Shown: piece by piece, positions 26,719 through 36,059 of the stretch
How the letters are laid out: every line of letters starts with the position of its first letter
Position numbering within the stretch: position 1 is the first letter of the stretch
DNA from: Echinicola soli
GTDB lineage: Bacteria; Bacteroidota; Bacteroidia; Cytophagales; Cyclobacteriaceae
DNA length: 64,000 bases
Assembly (NCBI RefSeq): GCF_006575665.1
Contig: NZ_CP041253.1
Location: 3,571,001-3,635,000 of the forward strand
Reading direction: 5' to 3'
The notes under the pieces: generated by a model
The model's database searches: none
Seen by the model: the letters and a program-made list of their open reading frames with translations, nothing else
What the model was told of the DNA's origin: nothing
Program-made: the position numbers and the translations under genes

Positions 26719-27944
26719 AAGCTCCAGTTTTGTATCACACTTAAAATACTTTTACATCCCAATATCAAGGTGATGGCCCAAATGGCAAAGCCTAAAATAT
26801 TGGCCAAAAGATTATTTTTGTAGGCGCCCATTATCTTGGGCTTATTGACCATCCATAGAATAAAGGTACTTAAAACAGGTAATAAAATCCCGTTTGCAAG
26901 TTGGGCCATTGCAATCAACTCGATTGGTTTGATTCCCAGAGAAGCAAAAATCACACCGAGTAGAAGAATGGCACTGAAGGTCCAGCGCATGGGCTTTGCC
27001 GAGAGGTTATTATTCCATCCGAAGCAGCTGCAGATCACAAGCCCACCTGCCAACGGTGCAGTGATGGATGATGTTATACCAGCCGAGAACAGACCAATGC
27101 CCAAAAAATATGGGGCAAAGGATCCTAACAGAGGGACAAGGCTTTCACTCAAATCAGTGATGACTTCCACTTGTTTGGCATTTCCCATAGTGCCGGTCAC
27201 CAAAATGGCCATGGATACCAATCCCCCTAAAATAACAGCGATAAAAATGTCAACTCTTACGTAGCAAAGTGCTATTGGATTTTTCCATTTTCGTGAAACT
27301 AATGATGAATGGAGAAAGAGGTTATATGGAACCACTGTTGTTCCGATCAAAGCGACGATGGTGATAATATTATCTCTACGCACACTGGGGACAAAACCCG
27401 CCAGTAGTGTAGTTAAATGGGGCTTTCCCGCCACCGCTGTAACCAGAAACACCATACTCATCATCAATACCACCCCAATCATAAACCTCTCGATTTGTCT
27501 ATAATTTCCGCACATCAAGAGTCCCCAAGCCACCAATCCCGTAAGCATGGGCATTGGCCGAAAATACCCTCCAAAAGTTGAGGTTGCCTTATTGGGTAGA
27601 AATACTTCCAAGCCCATCACTGCCCCACTAAGATTCCCTGCTTCATAGGCTGCATTTCCCATCACAATAGCTGTGATGACCAATCCCAAAGCGATTGTTC
27701 TAACAGCCTTGGTCGGAATTTCGGCTCTCATGACTTCAGGCAATCCCTTCTGGGTGATCAGACCGATTCTTGCGGCCATTTCTTGCAGGACGATAGTAGC
27801 GATCACTGACAATAACAGGGCCCATAACAGCTCATAACCGAAATTTACCCCAGCCATACTACATACCGCTACGGTTCCTGGCCCTATAAAGGCAGCCGCG
27901 ACCAATGGTCCTGGCCCCAAGTATTTAGTCCAGTTTTTAATCAT
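26715..27944 (-). CDS. Nramp-fold transporter lacking the canonical metal site, first gene of the pxp operon
   Basis: 409 residues and about eleven membrane helices. The overall Nramp pattern is clear (FGYELLWALLLSVIATIVLQ and NLFLHSSLVSRKW). In canonical Nramp proteins the metal is held by Asp and Asn of DPGN in helix 1 and Met of the MPH motif in helix 6. Here the aligned positions read GPGT (residues 21-24) and VPY (205-207), so all of these ligands are missing. The gene overlaps pxpA by 4 bases. Transport of 5-oxoproline or a related amino acid, coupled to its hydrolysis by PxpABC, is a reasonable inference; metal transport is unlikely. Confidence 0.88.
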   Translation of the reverse strand: MIKNWTKYLGPGPLVAAAFIGPGTVAVCSMAGVNFGYELLWALLLSVIATIVLQEMAARIGLITQKGLPEVMRAEIPTKAVRTIALGLVITAIVMGNAAYEAGNLSGAVMGLEVFLPNKATSTFGGYFRPMPMLTGLVAWGLLMCGNYRQIERFMIGVVLMMSMVFLVTAVAGKPHLTTLLAGFVPSVRRDNIITIVALIGTTVVPYNLFLHSSLVSRKWKNPIALCYVRVDIFIAVILGGLVSMAILVTGTMGNAKQVEVITDLSESLVPLLGSFAPYFLGIGLFSAGITSSITAPLAGGLVICSCFGWNNNLSAKPMRWTFSAILLLGVIFASLGIKPIELIAMAQLANGILLPVLSTFILWMVNKPKIMGAYKNNLLANILGFAIWAITLILGCKSILSVIQNWSL

Positions 27945-28140
27945 CCGTCATTTTCACTTACTGGAATTTGCATGATAGCAATCTAATAAAATCTGTGAAT
28001 TTAAACCTAAAATACTTTTGTTGCGGAGGTTCCGATGCTGTTGTGTGTTATGTTTTGAGACGGAAATTGTCTCAGTATTGTGATGGCGTTTTAGTTTTAA
28101 TCCCGAGTGTCCGTTAATTTGCATTAAAAAATAGCATGAC

Positions 28141-29385
28141 ATGGAATTGATCGTAGTAGGGCTTATTGCAGTGAACGTGTTACTTAGCAGTTGGATATTG
28201 GTGAAGCATGGAGGCAATAGGTCGAATAGTAAAGCGATAGATGAGAAATTTGGGGCAATTAAGCAGGATTTAAATGCACAAATGGCAGAAAACCGCAAGG
28301 AAATGGCCTTACAAATGAATCAGCAATTTAAGTTGATAATGGACATGGTACGTGAATCCGGAAAGGATCAGAACGAAACACTCAGGGATTTCGGTAAGCT
28401 TTTCAGGGAAAATGTCCGTGACTTCAATGAATTGCAACGAGAGAAATTTTCTGATTTAGAGCGGCGCCAAGAGAAGATGTTGATTTCCACCGAAGCCCGC
28501 CTTGAAAAAATGCGTGAAACGGTGGATGAAAAACTTCAAAAAACTTTGGAAACACGTCTGGGACAATCCTTTGAAGCAGTCAGTAAACAGCTACAAGCTG
28601 TGCAAAAAGGATTGGGCGAAATGCAACACCTGGCCACTGGAGTGGGGGACCTGAAACGTGTACTTACCAATGTGAAAAGCCGCGGGATTTTGGGCGAATA
28701 TCAGCTTCAGAGCATTTTGGAAAATATCCTTTCTCCCGATCAATACATTGCAAATGCGGTGATGAAAAAGGGAAGTTCCGAGCGGGTGGAGTTTGCCGTC
28801 AAGCTGCCTGGCAATAAAGAGGAGCCTGTCTATCTTCCTGTGGATGCTAAGTTTCCGCAAGAAGCATATCACCGACTATTGGAAGCTTATGAGGTGGGGG
28901 ATAAAAGTGTTATGGAAGCTGCCAAGACAGCGCTTTACAGGGCGGTAAGGAAATCTGCCCAGGATATCAGCCAAAAGTACATCCATCCGCCCTATACCAC
29001 TGATTTTGCGGTGATGTTTTTGCCTATGGAAAGTCTTTATGCCGAGGTTATTCGTGACGGGGGATTGGCACAGCAGCTCCAACAGGAGTTTAAAGTGGTT
29101 GTGGCAGGTCCTACCACCTTTGCAGCGATGCTAAACAGCCTGCAGATGGGCTTCAAAACCCTGGCGATCCAAAAGCGGAGCAGCGAAGTGTGGAAAGTTC
29201 TTGGAGCGGTAAAATCAGAGTTTGGCAAGTTCGGTGATTTGATCGAGAAGGCACAGAAAAAGCTCAATGAGGCCAATAATGAACTTGATACATTAGTGGG
29301 TACGCGGACCCGTGTGATTCAGAGAAGATTAAGGGATGTGGAAGCATTGCCAGAGGATGAAAAAGATAAGTTCTTGGATAGCTGA
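28141..29385 (+). CDS. rmuC: RmuC family DNA recombination protein
   Basis: 414 residues. One N-terminal membrane segment (LIVVGLIAVNVLLSSWILV) is followed by a long coiled coil to about residue 170. The RmuC nuclease-like core has GILGEYQLQSILENILSPDQ, LPVDAKFPQEAYHRLLEAYE and FLPMESLYAEV. RmuC limits inversion of short inverted repeats in E. coli; its catalytic activity is not proven. Upstream at about 28056-28075 is a small hairpin (TGAGAC/GTCTCA). It is divergent from the pxp operon. Confidence 0.93.
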   Translation: MELIVVGLIAVNVLLSSWILVKHGGNRSNSKAIDEKFGAIKQDLNAQMAENRKEMALQMNQQFKLIMDMVRESGKDQNETLRDFGKLFRENVRDFNELQREKFSDLERRQEKMLISTEARLEKMRETVDEKLQKTLETRLGQSFEAVSKQLQAVQKGLGEMQHLATGVGDLKRVLTNVKSRGILGEYQLQSILENILSPDQYIANAVMKKGSSERVEFAVKLPGNKEEPVYLPVDAKFPQEAYHRLLEAYEVGDKSVMEAAKTALYRAVRKSAQDISQKYIHPPYTTDFAVMFLPMESLYAEVIRDGGLAQQLQQEFKVVVAGPTTFAAMLNSLQMGFKTLAIQKRSSEVWKVLGAVKSEFGKFGDLIEKAQKKLNEANNELDTLVGTRTRVIQRRLRDVEALPEDEKDKFLDS

Positions 29386-29469
29386 TCCTGGACCGCTGAT
29401 GAAATTTTCATATTTCTCCATGCAACTTTGTCGTTTAGCACTCGTTTTTTCTAGTAAAAGGAAGAAACT

Positions 29470-30048
29470 ATGAAATGGAAAATGGTAATGGGTCTGTTGG
29501 CAATGGTTTTGGTGACTGCTGCCTGTAATCCAGTAAAAGTTTACTTAGAGAAAGAAGAGGTCAAAGCCGAGCGGAGCTACAGGACCTTCGCCATCATCAA
29601 CCAGTATCAGGGAAAGGAGGCATGGAACTCGCCGACGTTGGACAAGAATTTAAGGGATGGATTAATCAAAGGAATGCAAGAGCGCGGTTATGAAGAGAAT
29701 ATCCAGCAACCAGACCTTATCCTTAGGTATAATACATTGCTTAGCGAAGGAGAGAAGGAAGTGAGGGACAATGATTATTATGGTATGTCGCCTTATGGTC
29801 CGTATGGAATGTACAATCCCTACATGTACCGCTATCCCTACGGGATGCCTTATTGGCCTAGCAGAACAGAAATAGAGAAGTATAATTTGGGGGAAGTGGT
29901 GATTGATTTTATAGACCCCAAAGCCGATGAGGTGATATTACGAATCAGTGCAGTAGGTGAAGTTAATAATGTGAAGCAAAAGTATAAGAATATTGACATA
30001 TCTGTGAGCAAGATTTTGAGTGAATTCTCAAGGAATATATCCTCTTAA
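29470..30048 (+). CDS. DUF4136 lipoprotein with a Tyr/Pro/Gly/Met-rich insert
   Basis: 192 residues. The signal peptide ends in a lipobox (LVTAAC), predicting lipidation at Cys19. The DUF4136 pattern (YRTFAIINQ, LIKGMQERGYEE, PDLILRYNTLL) leads into an insert at about residues 103-132 rich in Tyr, Pro, Gly and Met, with repeated PYG/YNPY units. The domain then resumes with LGEVVIDFIDPKADEVILR. Periplasmic or outer-membrane location; function of the family unknown. Confidence 0.85.
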   Translation: MKWKMVMGLLAMVLVTAACNPVKVYLEKEEVKAERSYRTFAIINQYQGKEAWNSPTLDKNLRDGLIKGMQERGYEENIQQPDLILRYNTLLSEGEKEVRDNDYYGMSPYGPYGMYNPYMYRYPYGMPYWPSRTEIEKYNLGEVVIDFIDPKADEVILRISAVGEVNNVKQKYKNIDISVSKILSEFSRNISS

Positions 30049-30203
30049 AATGCTAGTATTTCCTGAAATATGCTATTAAAGTAGATGGTTGCTGTTTTTT
30101 TGCTTATTTTTTCTATCCCAGTATTTTATGTAGGGGTGTTTGGCCTTTAAACAATTCAACATTTCTATATTGTGGGGAATTATCCAACATAGCAAGTTTA
30201 TTT

Positions 30204-30539
30204 ATGAATTATAACAACAAATCTTTTAAAACTGTAAGTAATAGCGATAATGGCGAAGTTTCAGGAGAAACCATCTTTGATTATAAACAGGAAGGGAATG
30301 TGCTATCGGGATATTATTCAGGAGGAGGAGTGACGAAAGGGAATTTGATCGGAACCGTAGATGAAAAAGGTACCATAAAAATGAGGTATTGTCATATCAA
30401 TACCAAAGGGGAGATCAAGACCGGCAAATGTATATCGAAACCGAGTCAGGCAGCAAATGGAAAAATCAGGCTTCACGAGCTGTGGCAGTGGACTTCTGGT
30501 GATTTTTCCAAAGGAGAGTCGATTATTGAGGAGGTTTAG
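30204..30539 (+). CDS. small conserved protein of unknown function
   Basis: 111 residues from the ATG at 30204. Beta-rich pattern with glycine turns (NVLSGYYSGGGVTKGNLIG) and a C-terminal LHELWQWTSGDFSKGESIIEE. Homologues in databases are often labelled N-acetylglutamate synthase, but no acetyltransferase motif is visible and I would not use that name. No signal peptide. It stands alone between the DUF4136 and trkA genes. Confidence 0.7.
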   Translation: MNYNNKSFKTVSNSDNGEVSGETIFDYKQEGNVLSGYYSGGGVTKGNLIGTVDEKGTIKMRYCHINTKGEIKTGKCISKPSQAANGKIRLHELWQWTSGDFSKGESIIEEV

Positions 30540-30692
30540 GGAAATACTGCTTGGGATAAAAAAGTTATATCGAAATTTACTATGATATAAGCAAAATAGG
30601 GCTACTTTTAGCAGGTACATCCTATGGGATGTGCCAGAAAAATTGATTTACAATTTTGTCATTGAGGTTTAAAACAACTTATCTTTACGCCC

Positions 30693-32039
30693 ATGGCTAT
30701 GAATATCGTTATTGCGGGGGCTGGTGATATGGGATTTCATCTTGCAGAATCACTCAGCTATGAGAACAAGGACATTACGTTAATTGATACAGACAAGGAT
30801 ATTTTGGAGCATGTGGCTTCCAGATTGGATGTGCTGACTGTGATAGGGGACTCGGCGTCCATCGATGTCCTGAAAAATGCAAACGTGAAGGATGCCAATA
30901 TGGTCATGGCGGTCACTACCTCTGAGAAAACCAACATCGTGACGGCGATGCTGGCGAAACAGTTAGGTGCCAAGCGGGTGATTGCCCGAGTGAGAAATCA
31001 CGATTATTTATTGGAAGACAATGTAGCTTACTTTCATAACTTAGGTATCGATGATATCATTTCTCCTACCATGCTTTGTTCTGGCGAGATACACCGTATG
31101 GTCAAAAATTCCACTTTTTCGGATATTTTTGAATTTGAAGAGGGTAAAATCAATGTGATGGGAGTGATCTTGGACCAGTACTCTTCATTGGTCAATAAAA
31201 GACTTGCGGATACCCGTACCATGTCCATTTTTGAGGATGTTCGGATCATTGCTATAGTGAGAGACCAAATGACCATTATTCCAGGAGGAAATACCATGCT
31301 CCGAAATAATGACCATGTTTATTTTGTGTCCAACAAAAAAGCTAGTGAATCCATCGCTCAGCTGACCGCCCAACGTGAAATAGATATTAAGAATGTGATG
31401 ATCATCGGTGGTGATGATTTGGCTTTTACATCGGCGTTAAAGCTGGAACCGGAATATAAGGTAACCCTCATCCATAATAATAAGGAACGGTGCAAGTGGT
31501 TATCAGAACGTCTGAACTCTACTCTGGTCATTAATGGAGATTATAAAAATATCGAACTGTTGATCGAAGAGGGTTTGGAAGAAATGCAAGCTTTTTTGGC
31601 ATTGACAGAAAGCTCCGAGACCAATATTATCACCAGTCTGAGTGCGAAGAATCATGGCGTATACAAAACAATCGCCCATGTGGATACGAGAGAATATATT
31701 CATATTTCCCATAGTATCGGGGTGGATTCATTGATCAACAAGAAATTAGTAGCTGCCAATCAAATTGCACGGCACCTGAGAAAGGGCAAAGTAGAAGCGA
31801 TTTCAGGCATTTATGGAGTGGATGCAGAATTTATCCAATACGTCATTTCAAAAAACAACCGGCTTACCAAAAAACAATTAAGGGATCTGCATTTTCCTGA
31901 GACAGCCATTGTGGCGGGAGTGATTCGTGGAGAAGAGGTTTTTATTCCCGATGGGGATTTTAAATTGCAGCTGAACGATAAGGCCATCGTATTGGCTCTT
32001 CCATCTGCTAAGTCCAGTTTGGAGAAATTATTTAATTAG
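30693..32039 (+). CDS. trkA: Trk potassium uptake regulatory subunit
   Basis: 448 residues. It has two RCK modules, each with a Rossmann half and a TrkA-C half. The first begins MNIVIAGAGDMGFHLAESL with an intact GxGxxG-type nucleotide site. The second begins VMIIGGDDLAFTSALKL, which lacks the GxGxxG motif. It binds NAD(H) or nucleotide on the cytoplasmic face and gates TrkH, whose gene follows after 3 bases. ATG codons lie at 30693 and 30699. A box TATCTTTA at 30680-30687 with TTG 21 bases upstream would start the message almost at the start codon. Confidence 0.95.
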   Translation: MAMNIVIAGAGDMGFHLAESLSYENKDITLIDTDKDILEHVASRLDVLTVIGDSASIDVLKNANVKDANMVMAVTTSEKTNIVTAMLAKQLGAKRVIARVRNHDYLLEDNVAYFHNLGIDDIISPTMLCSGEIHRMVKNSTFSDIFEFEEGKINVMGVILDQYSSLVNKRLADTRTMSIFEDVRIIAIVRDQMTIIPGGNTMLRNNDHVYFVSNKKASESIAQLTAQREIDIKNVMIIGGDDLAFTSALKLEPEYKVTLIHNNKERCKWLSERLNSTLVINGDYKNIELLIEEGLEEMQAFLALTESSETNIITSLSAKNHGVYKTIAHVDTREYIHISHSIGVDSLINKKLVAANQIARHLRKGKVEAISGIYGVDAEFIQYVISKNNRLTKKQLRDLHFPETAIVAGVIRGEEVFIPDGDFKLQLNDKAIVLALPSAKSSLEKLFN

Positions 32040-32042
32040 CAT

Positions 32043-33494
32043 ATGATCCATTATAAGGCGATTGCAAAAGTCATGGGGGGCTTACTGATGCTATTGGGGT
32101 TATTAATGCTCCCTGGGATCGGTTTTAGTTTCTACTATAAAAGTGGTGACCAAATGCCATTGATTTATTCGGCCTTTGTGTCCATGGCAATAGGTGGACT
32201 GCTGTTCTTTTCCTTTTCCAAAGAAGATCAAAATATCCGAAAGCGAGAAGGGTACCTGATTGTGGCATTAAGCTGGATTTTCATGTCCATATTTGGAATG
32301 CTGCCTTATTTGGTGAGTGGTACGCTTACCAATTTATCCGATGCCATTTTTGAGACCGTGTCAGGATTGACCACTACGGGAGCTTCTGTTTTAAATGATA
32401 TAGAGGCATTGCCTAAGGGAATTCTGTTTTGGAGAAGCATGACCCAGTGGATCGGCGGTTTGGGGATTATTGTACTGACTGTGGCCATTTTTCCACTTTT
32501 GGGAATAGGCGGGATTGAATTGTTTGTGGCTGAATCCCCAGGGCCTACCTCAGATAAACTGCACCCCAGAATTAGGGAAACGGCCAAGCGATTATGGTAT
32601 GTATATGTGGGGCTGACGGTACTTTGCACCGGTTTATATTATATAGGGGGAATGGATTTTTATGATGCTATAAACCATGCGCTTACTACATTGGCTACGG
32701 GTGGGTTTTCGACAAAGAATGCAAGTATGGCTTTTTTCGATGTTCCTTTTATCCAGTATGTCGCTATTATCTTTATGTTTTTGGCAGGTACCAACTTTAC
32801 GGTGATCTATTTTGGGATCATGGGTAAGTTTGACCGGGTATGGAAAAGTGATGAGTTTAAGGCATATGTTCTGGTGGTCGGTTTGATCATTATTGGTTTG
32901 ACTATTCCGGTGTTCTTTATCGGTGGACTGGAGTTCGAAAAAGCATTTAGGGATACGGCCTTCCAAGTGGTGTCACTGATTACGACAACAGGATATGTGA
33001 CGGCTGATTACACTAGCTTTGGTCATGGCCTTACCATTTTATTCTTTCTTTTGCTCTTTGTAGGGGGATGTGCAGGCTCTACGGCCGGAGGGATCAAGTT
33101 TATCCGCCACCTCACGTTCTTTAAAAACACCCTTTTGGAGTTTAAGCGAATAGTCCACCCTAGAGCGATCGTGACGCTGAAAATTAACAGTGATCGCGTA
33201 TCGGGTAAAATCATTACCCATATCATGATATTTTTACTGATTTATTTGATGGTGTTTGTCATCGGAAGCGTGATGCTGTCCATTTTAGGGTATGATATGC
33301 TGACCAGCTTTGGGGCTGTGGCAACTTGTCTCGGAAATGTAGGACCCGCTATCGGCAATGTAGGGCCACTGGATAATTTTTCCTTTTTCGATCCTTTCAC
33401 GAAAGTTCTTCTGTCTGCTATTATGCTGTTGGGCCGTTTGGAGCTGTTTACCATTTTGGTTTTATTTACCCCTTATTTTTGGAGAGCAAATTAA
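32043..33494 (+). CDS. trkH: TrkH family potassium channel/transporter subunit
   Basis: 483 residues, about ten membrane helices in four pore-loop repeats. The selectivity-filter segments are seen in order: GLTTTGASVL, TTLATGGFSTKN, LITTTGYVTADY and CLGNVGPAIGNVGP, each with the required glycine. GGCAGSTAGGIKFIRH lies in the loop implicated in gating. It takes up potassium together with TrkA, encoded 3 bases upstream in the same operon. Confidence 0.96.
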   Translation: MIHYKAIAKVMGGLLMLLGLLMLPGIGFSFYYKSGDQMPLIYSAFVSMAIGGLLFFSFSKEDQNIRKREGYLIVALSWIFMSIFGMLPYLVSGTLTNLSDAIFETVSGLTTTGASVLNDIEALPKGILFWRSMTQWIGGLGIIVLTVAIFPLLGIGGIELFVAESPGPTSDKLHPRIRETAKRLWYVYVGLTVLCTGLYYIGGMDFYDAINHALTTLATGGFSTKNASMAFFDVPFIQYVAIIFMFLAGTNFTVIYFGIMGKFDRVWKSDEFKAYVLVVGLIIIGLTIPVFFIGGLEFEKAFRDTAFQVVSLITTTGYVTADYTSFGHGLTILFFLLLFVGGCAGSTAGGIKFIRHLTFFKNTLLEFKRIVHPRAIVTLKINSDRVSGKIITHIMIFLLIYLMVFVIGSVMLSILGYDMLTSFGAVATCLGNVGPAIGNVGPLDNFSFFDPFTKVLLSAIMLLGRLELFTILVLFTPYFWRAN

Positions 33495-33968
33495 TGGTGA
33501 ATTGAACTTGTTATTGCTAAAATTGCTTTTACTAGAAATGACTATCGGTAATTTTACACGTAGTGGTACCATTACAAAATGTGATTTGGAAAGTTAAGGA
33601 AGTCCCTTGGTGAGAACGGTTTAAGAAAAATGAGCAGGCCGTTAAGAAAATGAATTAGCTCGCGTCGTGGAACAGCGAGATCCATTCATTTTCAGGCCGG
33701 AGCAGTTTTCATAAATTAAATTGGGTAACGTATTTTCCTCACTGGAAAACTTGTTTTTCCCGTTTTAAAGGGCTCACCACCGGACTGGATTTTCCGTCCT
33801 TTTCATCAATGGAAATGCGTAGCATTCATGAAGACCTATTGAAAGCAATTTTACACCTGAATAAAAGGATGGAAACACAATTTATTCAATTATGCTTGGC
33901 TACGTGTATGATTGCGGAGACTCATATTACTGGAAACACTATTATTTAACAAAATTATTTTTCAACAT
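33495..33968. other. gene-free stretch between trkH and the PhzF gene
   Basis: 474 bases with no credible coding frame. It contains a hairpin at 33647-33692 flanked by near-identical CAGGCCG words, and no convincing promoter by eye. The rest holds nothing I recognise. Confidence 0.5.
33647..33692. other. two-stage hairpin, possible structured RNA element
   Basis: AAAATGAAT (33647-33655) pairs with ATTCATTTT (33684-33692). Inside it CTCGC (33659-33663) pairs with GCGAG (33675-33679). The words GCAGGCCG (from 33634) and TCAGGCCG (from 33692) flank it. There is no T tract suited to termination. It lies 277 bases before the PhzF start. Confidence 0.35.
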
Positions 33969-34772
33969 ATGGAAATAGATTATCAAATCATTTCAGTTTT
34001 TACCGACCAAAATCGGGGATTTACCGGAAACCCTGCTGCCGTGATCCTTTTGGACAAACTTCCCGCTGAAAAGGACATGCAAAATATTGCCAAGGAACTC
34101 AATCAACCTGCCACTACCTTTTTGGTCGAGGAGCCGGGTGATGACCGATTTGCAATTAGGTGGTTTGCACCGGATGCCGAGATTGGACTATGTGGACACG
34201 GTACAGCAGCAGCCACTGCTTTCTTGGGACAAAAAAAGAGTGGTGAGAGGACATTTACATTCATTTATCCAGAAGGGAAACTAGAAGGGAAATTGCATGC
34301 AGATCAAACCATTTCGATCATTACTCAGTCGATTGAAGTTTTGGATGAAGTAAAGGAAATTCCTGAGCAAATTGTAGAGGGGCTGGGGATCCCTTTATTG
34401 GCGATGTATCGAACCGAGAATAAATATATCATTCTGGCCAAAGACGGGGAGGACATTAAGAAAATGAACCCTGACTTTGAGCGCTTATCCCAATGTGAAG
34501 TCTTTGGCTATGCGGTCACCGCCCAAGGAGCGGATGTGGATTTTATAAGTCGGACTTTGGTTCCCCATACTTTGCAAAAGGAAGATTATGCGACGGGGTC
34601 TTCGCATGCGATGTTGGTGCCATTTTGGGCAAAACGATTTGAGAAGAACCATCTACAGTCATTGCAGCTTAGCAAAAGGGGAGGGGCATTCTCATGTGAG
34701 TTGGACGATAATGGCTTAGTCACACTTTCGGGAGCATTCTTGATGGAAAGAGCAGGTAGAATATCCTTGTAA
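33969..34772 (+). CDS. PhzF family isomerase-like protein
   Basis: 267 residues from the ATG at 33969 (MEIDYQIISVFTDQ), the normal family start. The open frame extends 19 codons further upstream without similarity. Family motifs are GFTGNPAAVILLD with the asparagine-proline turn, the glutamate in NQPATTFLVE, RWFAPDAEIGLCGHGTAAAT and the second half-domain DYATGSSHAML. PhzF proteins isomerise or epimerise carbonyl-adjacent carbons. Only some act in phenazine synthesis and no phenazine genes are here, so the substrate is unknown. Confidence 0.92.
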   Translation: MEIDYQIISVFTDQNRGFTGNPAAVILLDKLPAEKDMQNIAKELNQPATTFLVEEPGDDRFAIRWFAPDAEIGLCGHGTAAATAFLGQKKSGERTFTFIYPEGKLEGKLHADQTISIITQSIEVLDEVKEIPEQIVEGLGIPLLAMYRTENKYIILAKDGEDIKKMNPDFERLSQCEVFGYAVTAQGADVDFISRTLVPHTLQKEDYATGSSHAMLVPFWAKRFEKNHLQSLQLSKRGGAFSCELDDNGLVTLSGAFLMERAGRISL

Positions 34773-34807
34773 ATCGCAGGTTCCAAGCAATGTTGATGGT
34801 CAAGAAC

Positions 34808-34843
34808 AAAAAGAGAGCTATAATGAGATATAGCTCTCTTTTT
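34808..34843. terminator. bidirectional terminator between the PhzF and sugar dehydrogenase genes
   Basis: Arms 34808-34822 and 34829-34843 are perfect 15-bp reverse complements (core AGAGAGCTATA) with A5 and T5 outer ends around a 6-base loop. The genes on each side converge on it. Confidence 0.8.
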
Positions 34844-34895
34844 GGAAGAAGGGAAATTTAATCCTTCAAATATCATGAAAGATGCGAAGAGAAAA

Positions 34896-36059
34896 TTAAG
34901 GTGTGGGGATGATTTTGACGATGCCCGTTCCTTGAATGGCCACATAGATATGGTTATCAGGACCAATTTTGACATTTCTCATTCTTCCGGCCCCATCCAT
35001 CAATTTGGTTCTTTTGGTCACCTGCTTGCCTTCCAGGCTGAGCATTTCCAAGTATTGGAATTTTAATGAGCCTACAAGCATATTTCCTCCCCAATCAGGA
35101 TAAGTTTCTTCTGGCACCAGCGCAAATCCACATGGTGCAATGGAAGGCACCCAATAATAAAGTGGCTGTTCCATACCTTCCCGGCTGGTTTCATCTGTCA
35201 ACTTGGAATCGTCATAATTGATCCCATAGGATACTTCTGGCCATCCGAAATTGGCGCCTTTTTTTACAATATTGATTTCATCGCCTCCTTGGGGGCCATG
35301 CTCATTGACCCATATTTCATTATAAAGTGGGTGGAAGATCATTCCTTGCGGATTTCTATGGCCATAGGAATAGATAGCTTTTTTAGCATTTTCATCGTTG
35401 TAAAATGGATTGTCCTCAGGAATTGATCCATCGTCATTTAGACGATAGACTTTACCACCATCACGGGAGATGTCCTGAGGATTTACATCCCTTTCTCCCC
35501 TTTCACCTATTGAAAAATAGAGATAGCCCTCTTCATCAAATGCCATTCTTGAGCCAAAGTGCTGACCCTTTTCGGTATTAGGAGTCGCCTTATAAAGGAC
35601 CTCTTGGTCAGTAAGGCCATTACCGTTAAATTTCGCCCTCATGACAGCTGTATGTGCCCCTTCACCTTCTCCTTCTCCTGAAGAATAGGTGAGATAAATC
35701 CATCCATTGGTATTATAATCAGGGTGTAGGATGATGTCCAATAATCCACCTTGTCCTTTGGACACGACATCTGGTGTGCCGGGGATAATTCTCTTATTGC
35801 CATCTTTGGCGTATATCAGTTCACCATCTTTTTCGGTAACCAATATCCCCCCGTCCGGGAGAAATGCCATACCCCAAGGATTATTGATGTCTTCTACAAC
35901 CGTTTCAGTGGTGTAATTTTTTGGGTCGTCTTCTATCGGGGGAGTGTTTTCCATGACCCCCGGACGTTTGTCTTGTGCGCATGAAACGCTGCCCACTAAT
36001 ATCAGGGCAGAAATGACGAGCGGCTGGAGTAAGGAAAAGCTTGTAATTGGATTTTTCAT
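34896..36059 (-). CDS. PQQ-dependent sugar dehydrogenase-like lipoprotein
   Basis: 387 residues from the ATG at 36057-36059, which gives a lipoprotein signal ending LVGSVSC (Cys about 27). The longer frame adds 23 unlikely residues. The six-bladed propeller of the glucose/sorbosone dehydrogenase family is seen in NPWGMAFLPDGGILVTEKDG, GGLLDIILHPDY, SYGHRNPQGMIFHPL and EHGPQGGDEINIVKKGANFG. The family (soluble GDH, YliI) oxidises sugars using PQQ. No PQQ synthesis genes are visible here, so cofactor supply is unknown. It lies on the cell envelope side. Confidence 0.88.
   Translation of the reverse strand: MKNPITSFSLLQPLVISALILVGSVSCAQDKRPGVMENTPPIEDDPKNYTTETVVEDINNPWGMAFLPDGGILVTEKDGELIYAKDGNKRIIPGTPDVVSKGQGGLLDIILHPDYNTNGWIYLTYSSGEGEGEGAHTAVMRAKFNGNGLTDQEVLYKATPNTEKGQHFGSRMAFDEEGYLYFSIGERGERDVNPQDISRDGGKVYRLNDDGSIPEDNPFYNDENAKKAIYSYGHRNPQGMIFHPLYNEIWVNEHGPQGGDEINIVKKGANFGWPEVSYGINYDDSKLTDETSREGMEQPLYYWVPSIAPCGFALVPEETYPDWGGNMLVGSLKFQYLEMLSLEGKQVTKRTKLMDGAGRMRNVKIGPDNHIYVAIQGTGIVKIIPTP

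Noticed and set aside
27954..28298. 114-codon minus-strand open frame overlapping the rmuC start
   Set aside because: It overlaps the N-terminal segment of rmuC and covers the intergenic promoter region; composition is not protein-like.
30204..30539. Database-style name N-acetylglutamate synthase for the small protein
   Set aside because: No acetyltransferase motif is visible and the protein is far too short for a known NAGS; kept as unknown function.
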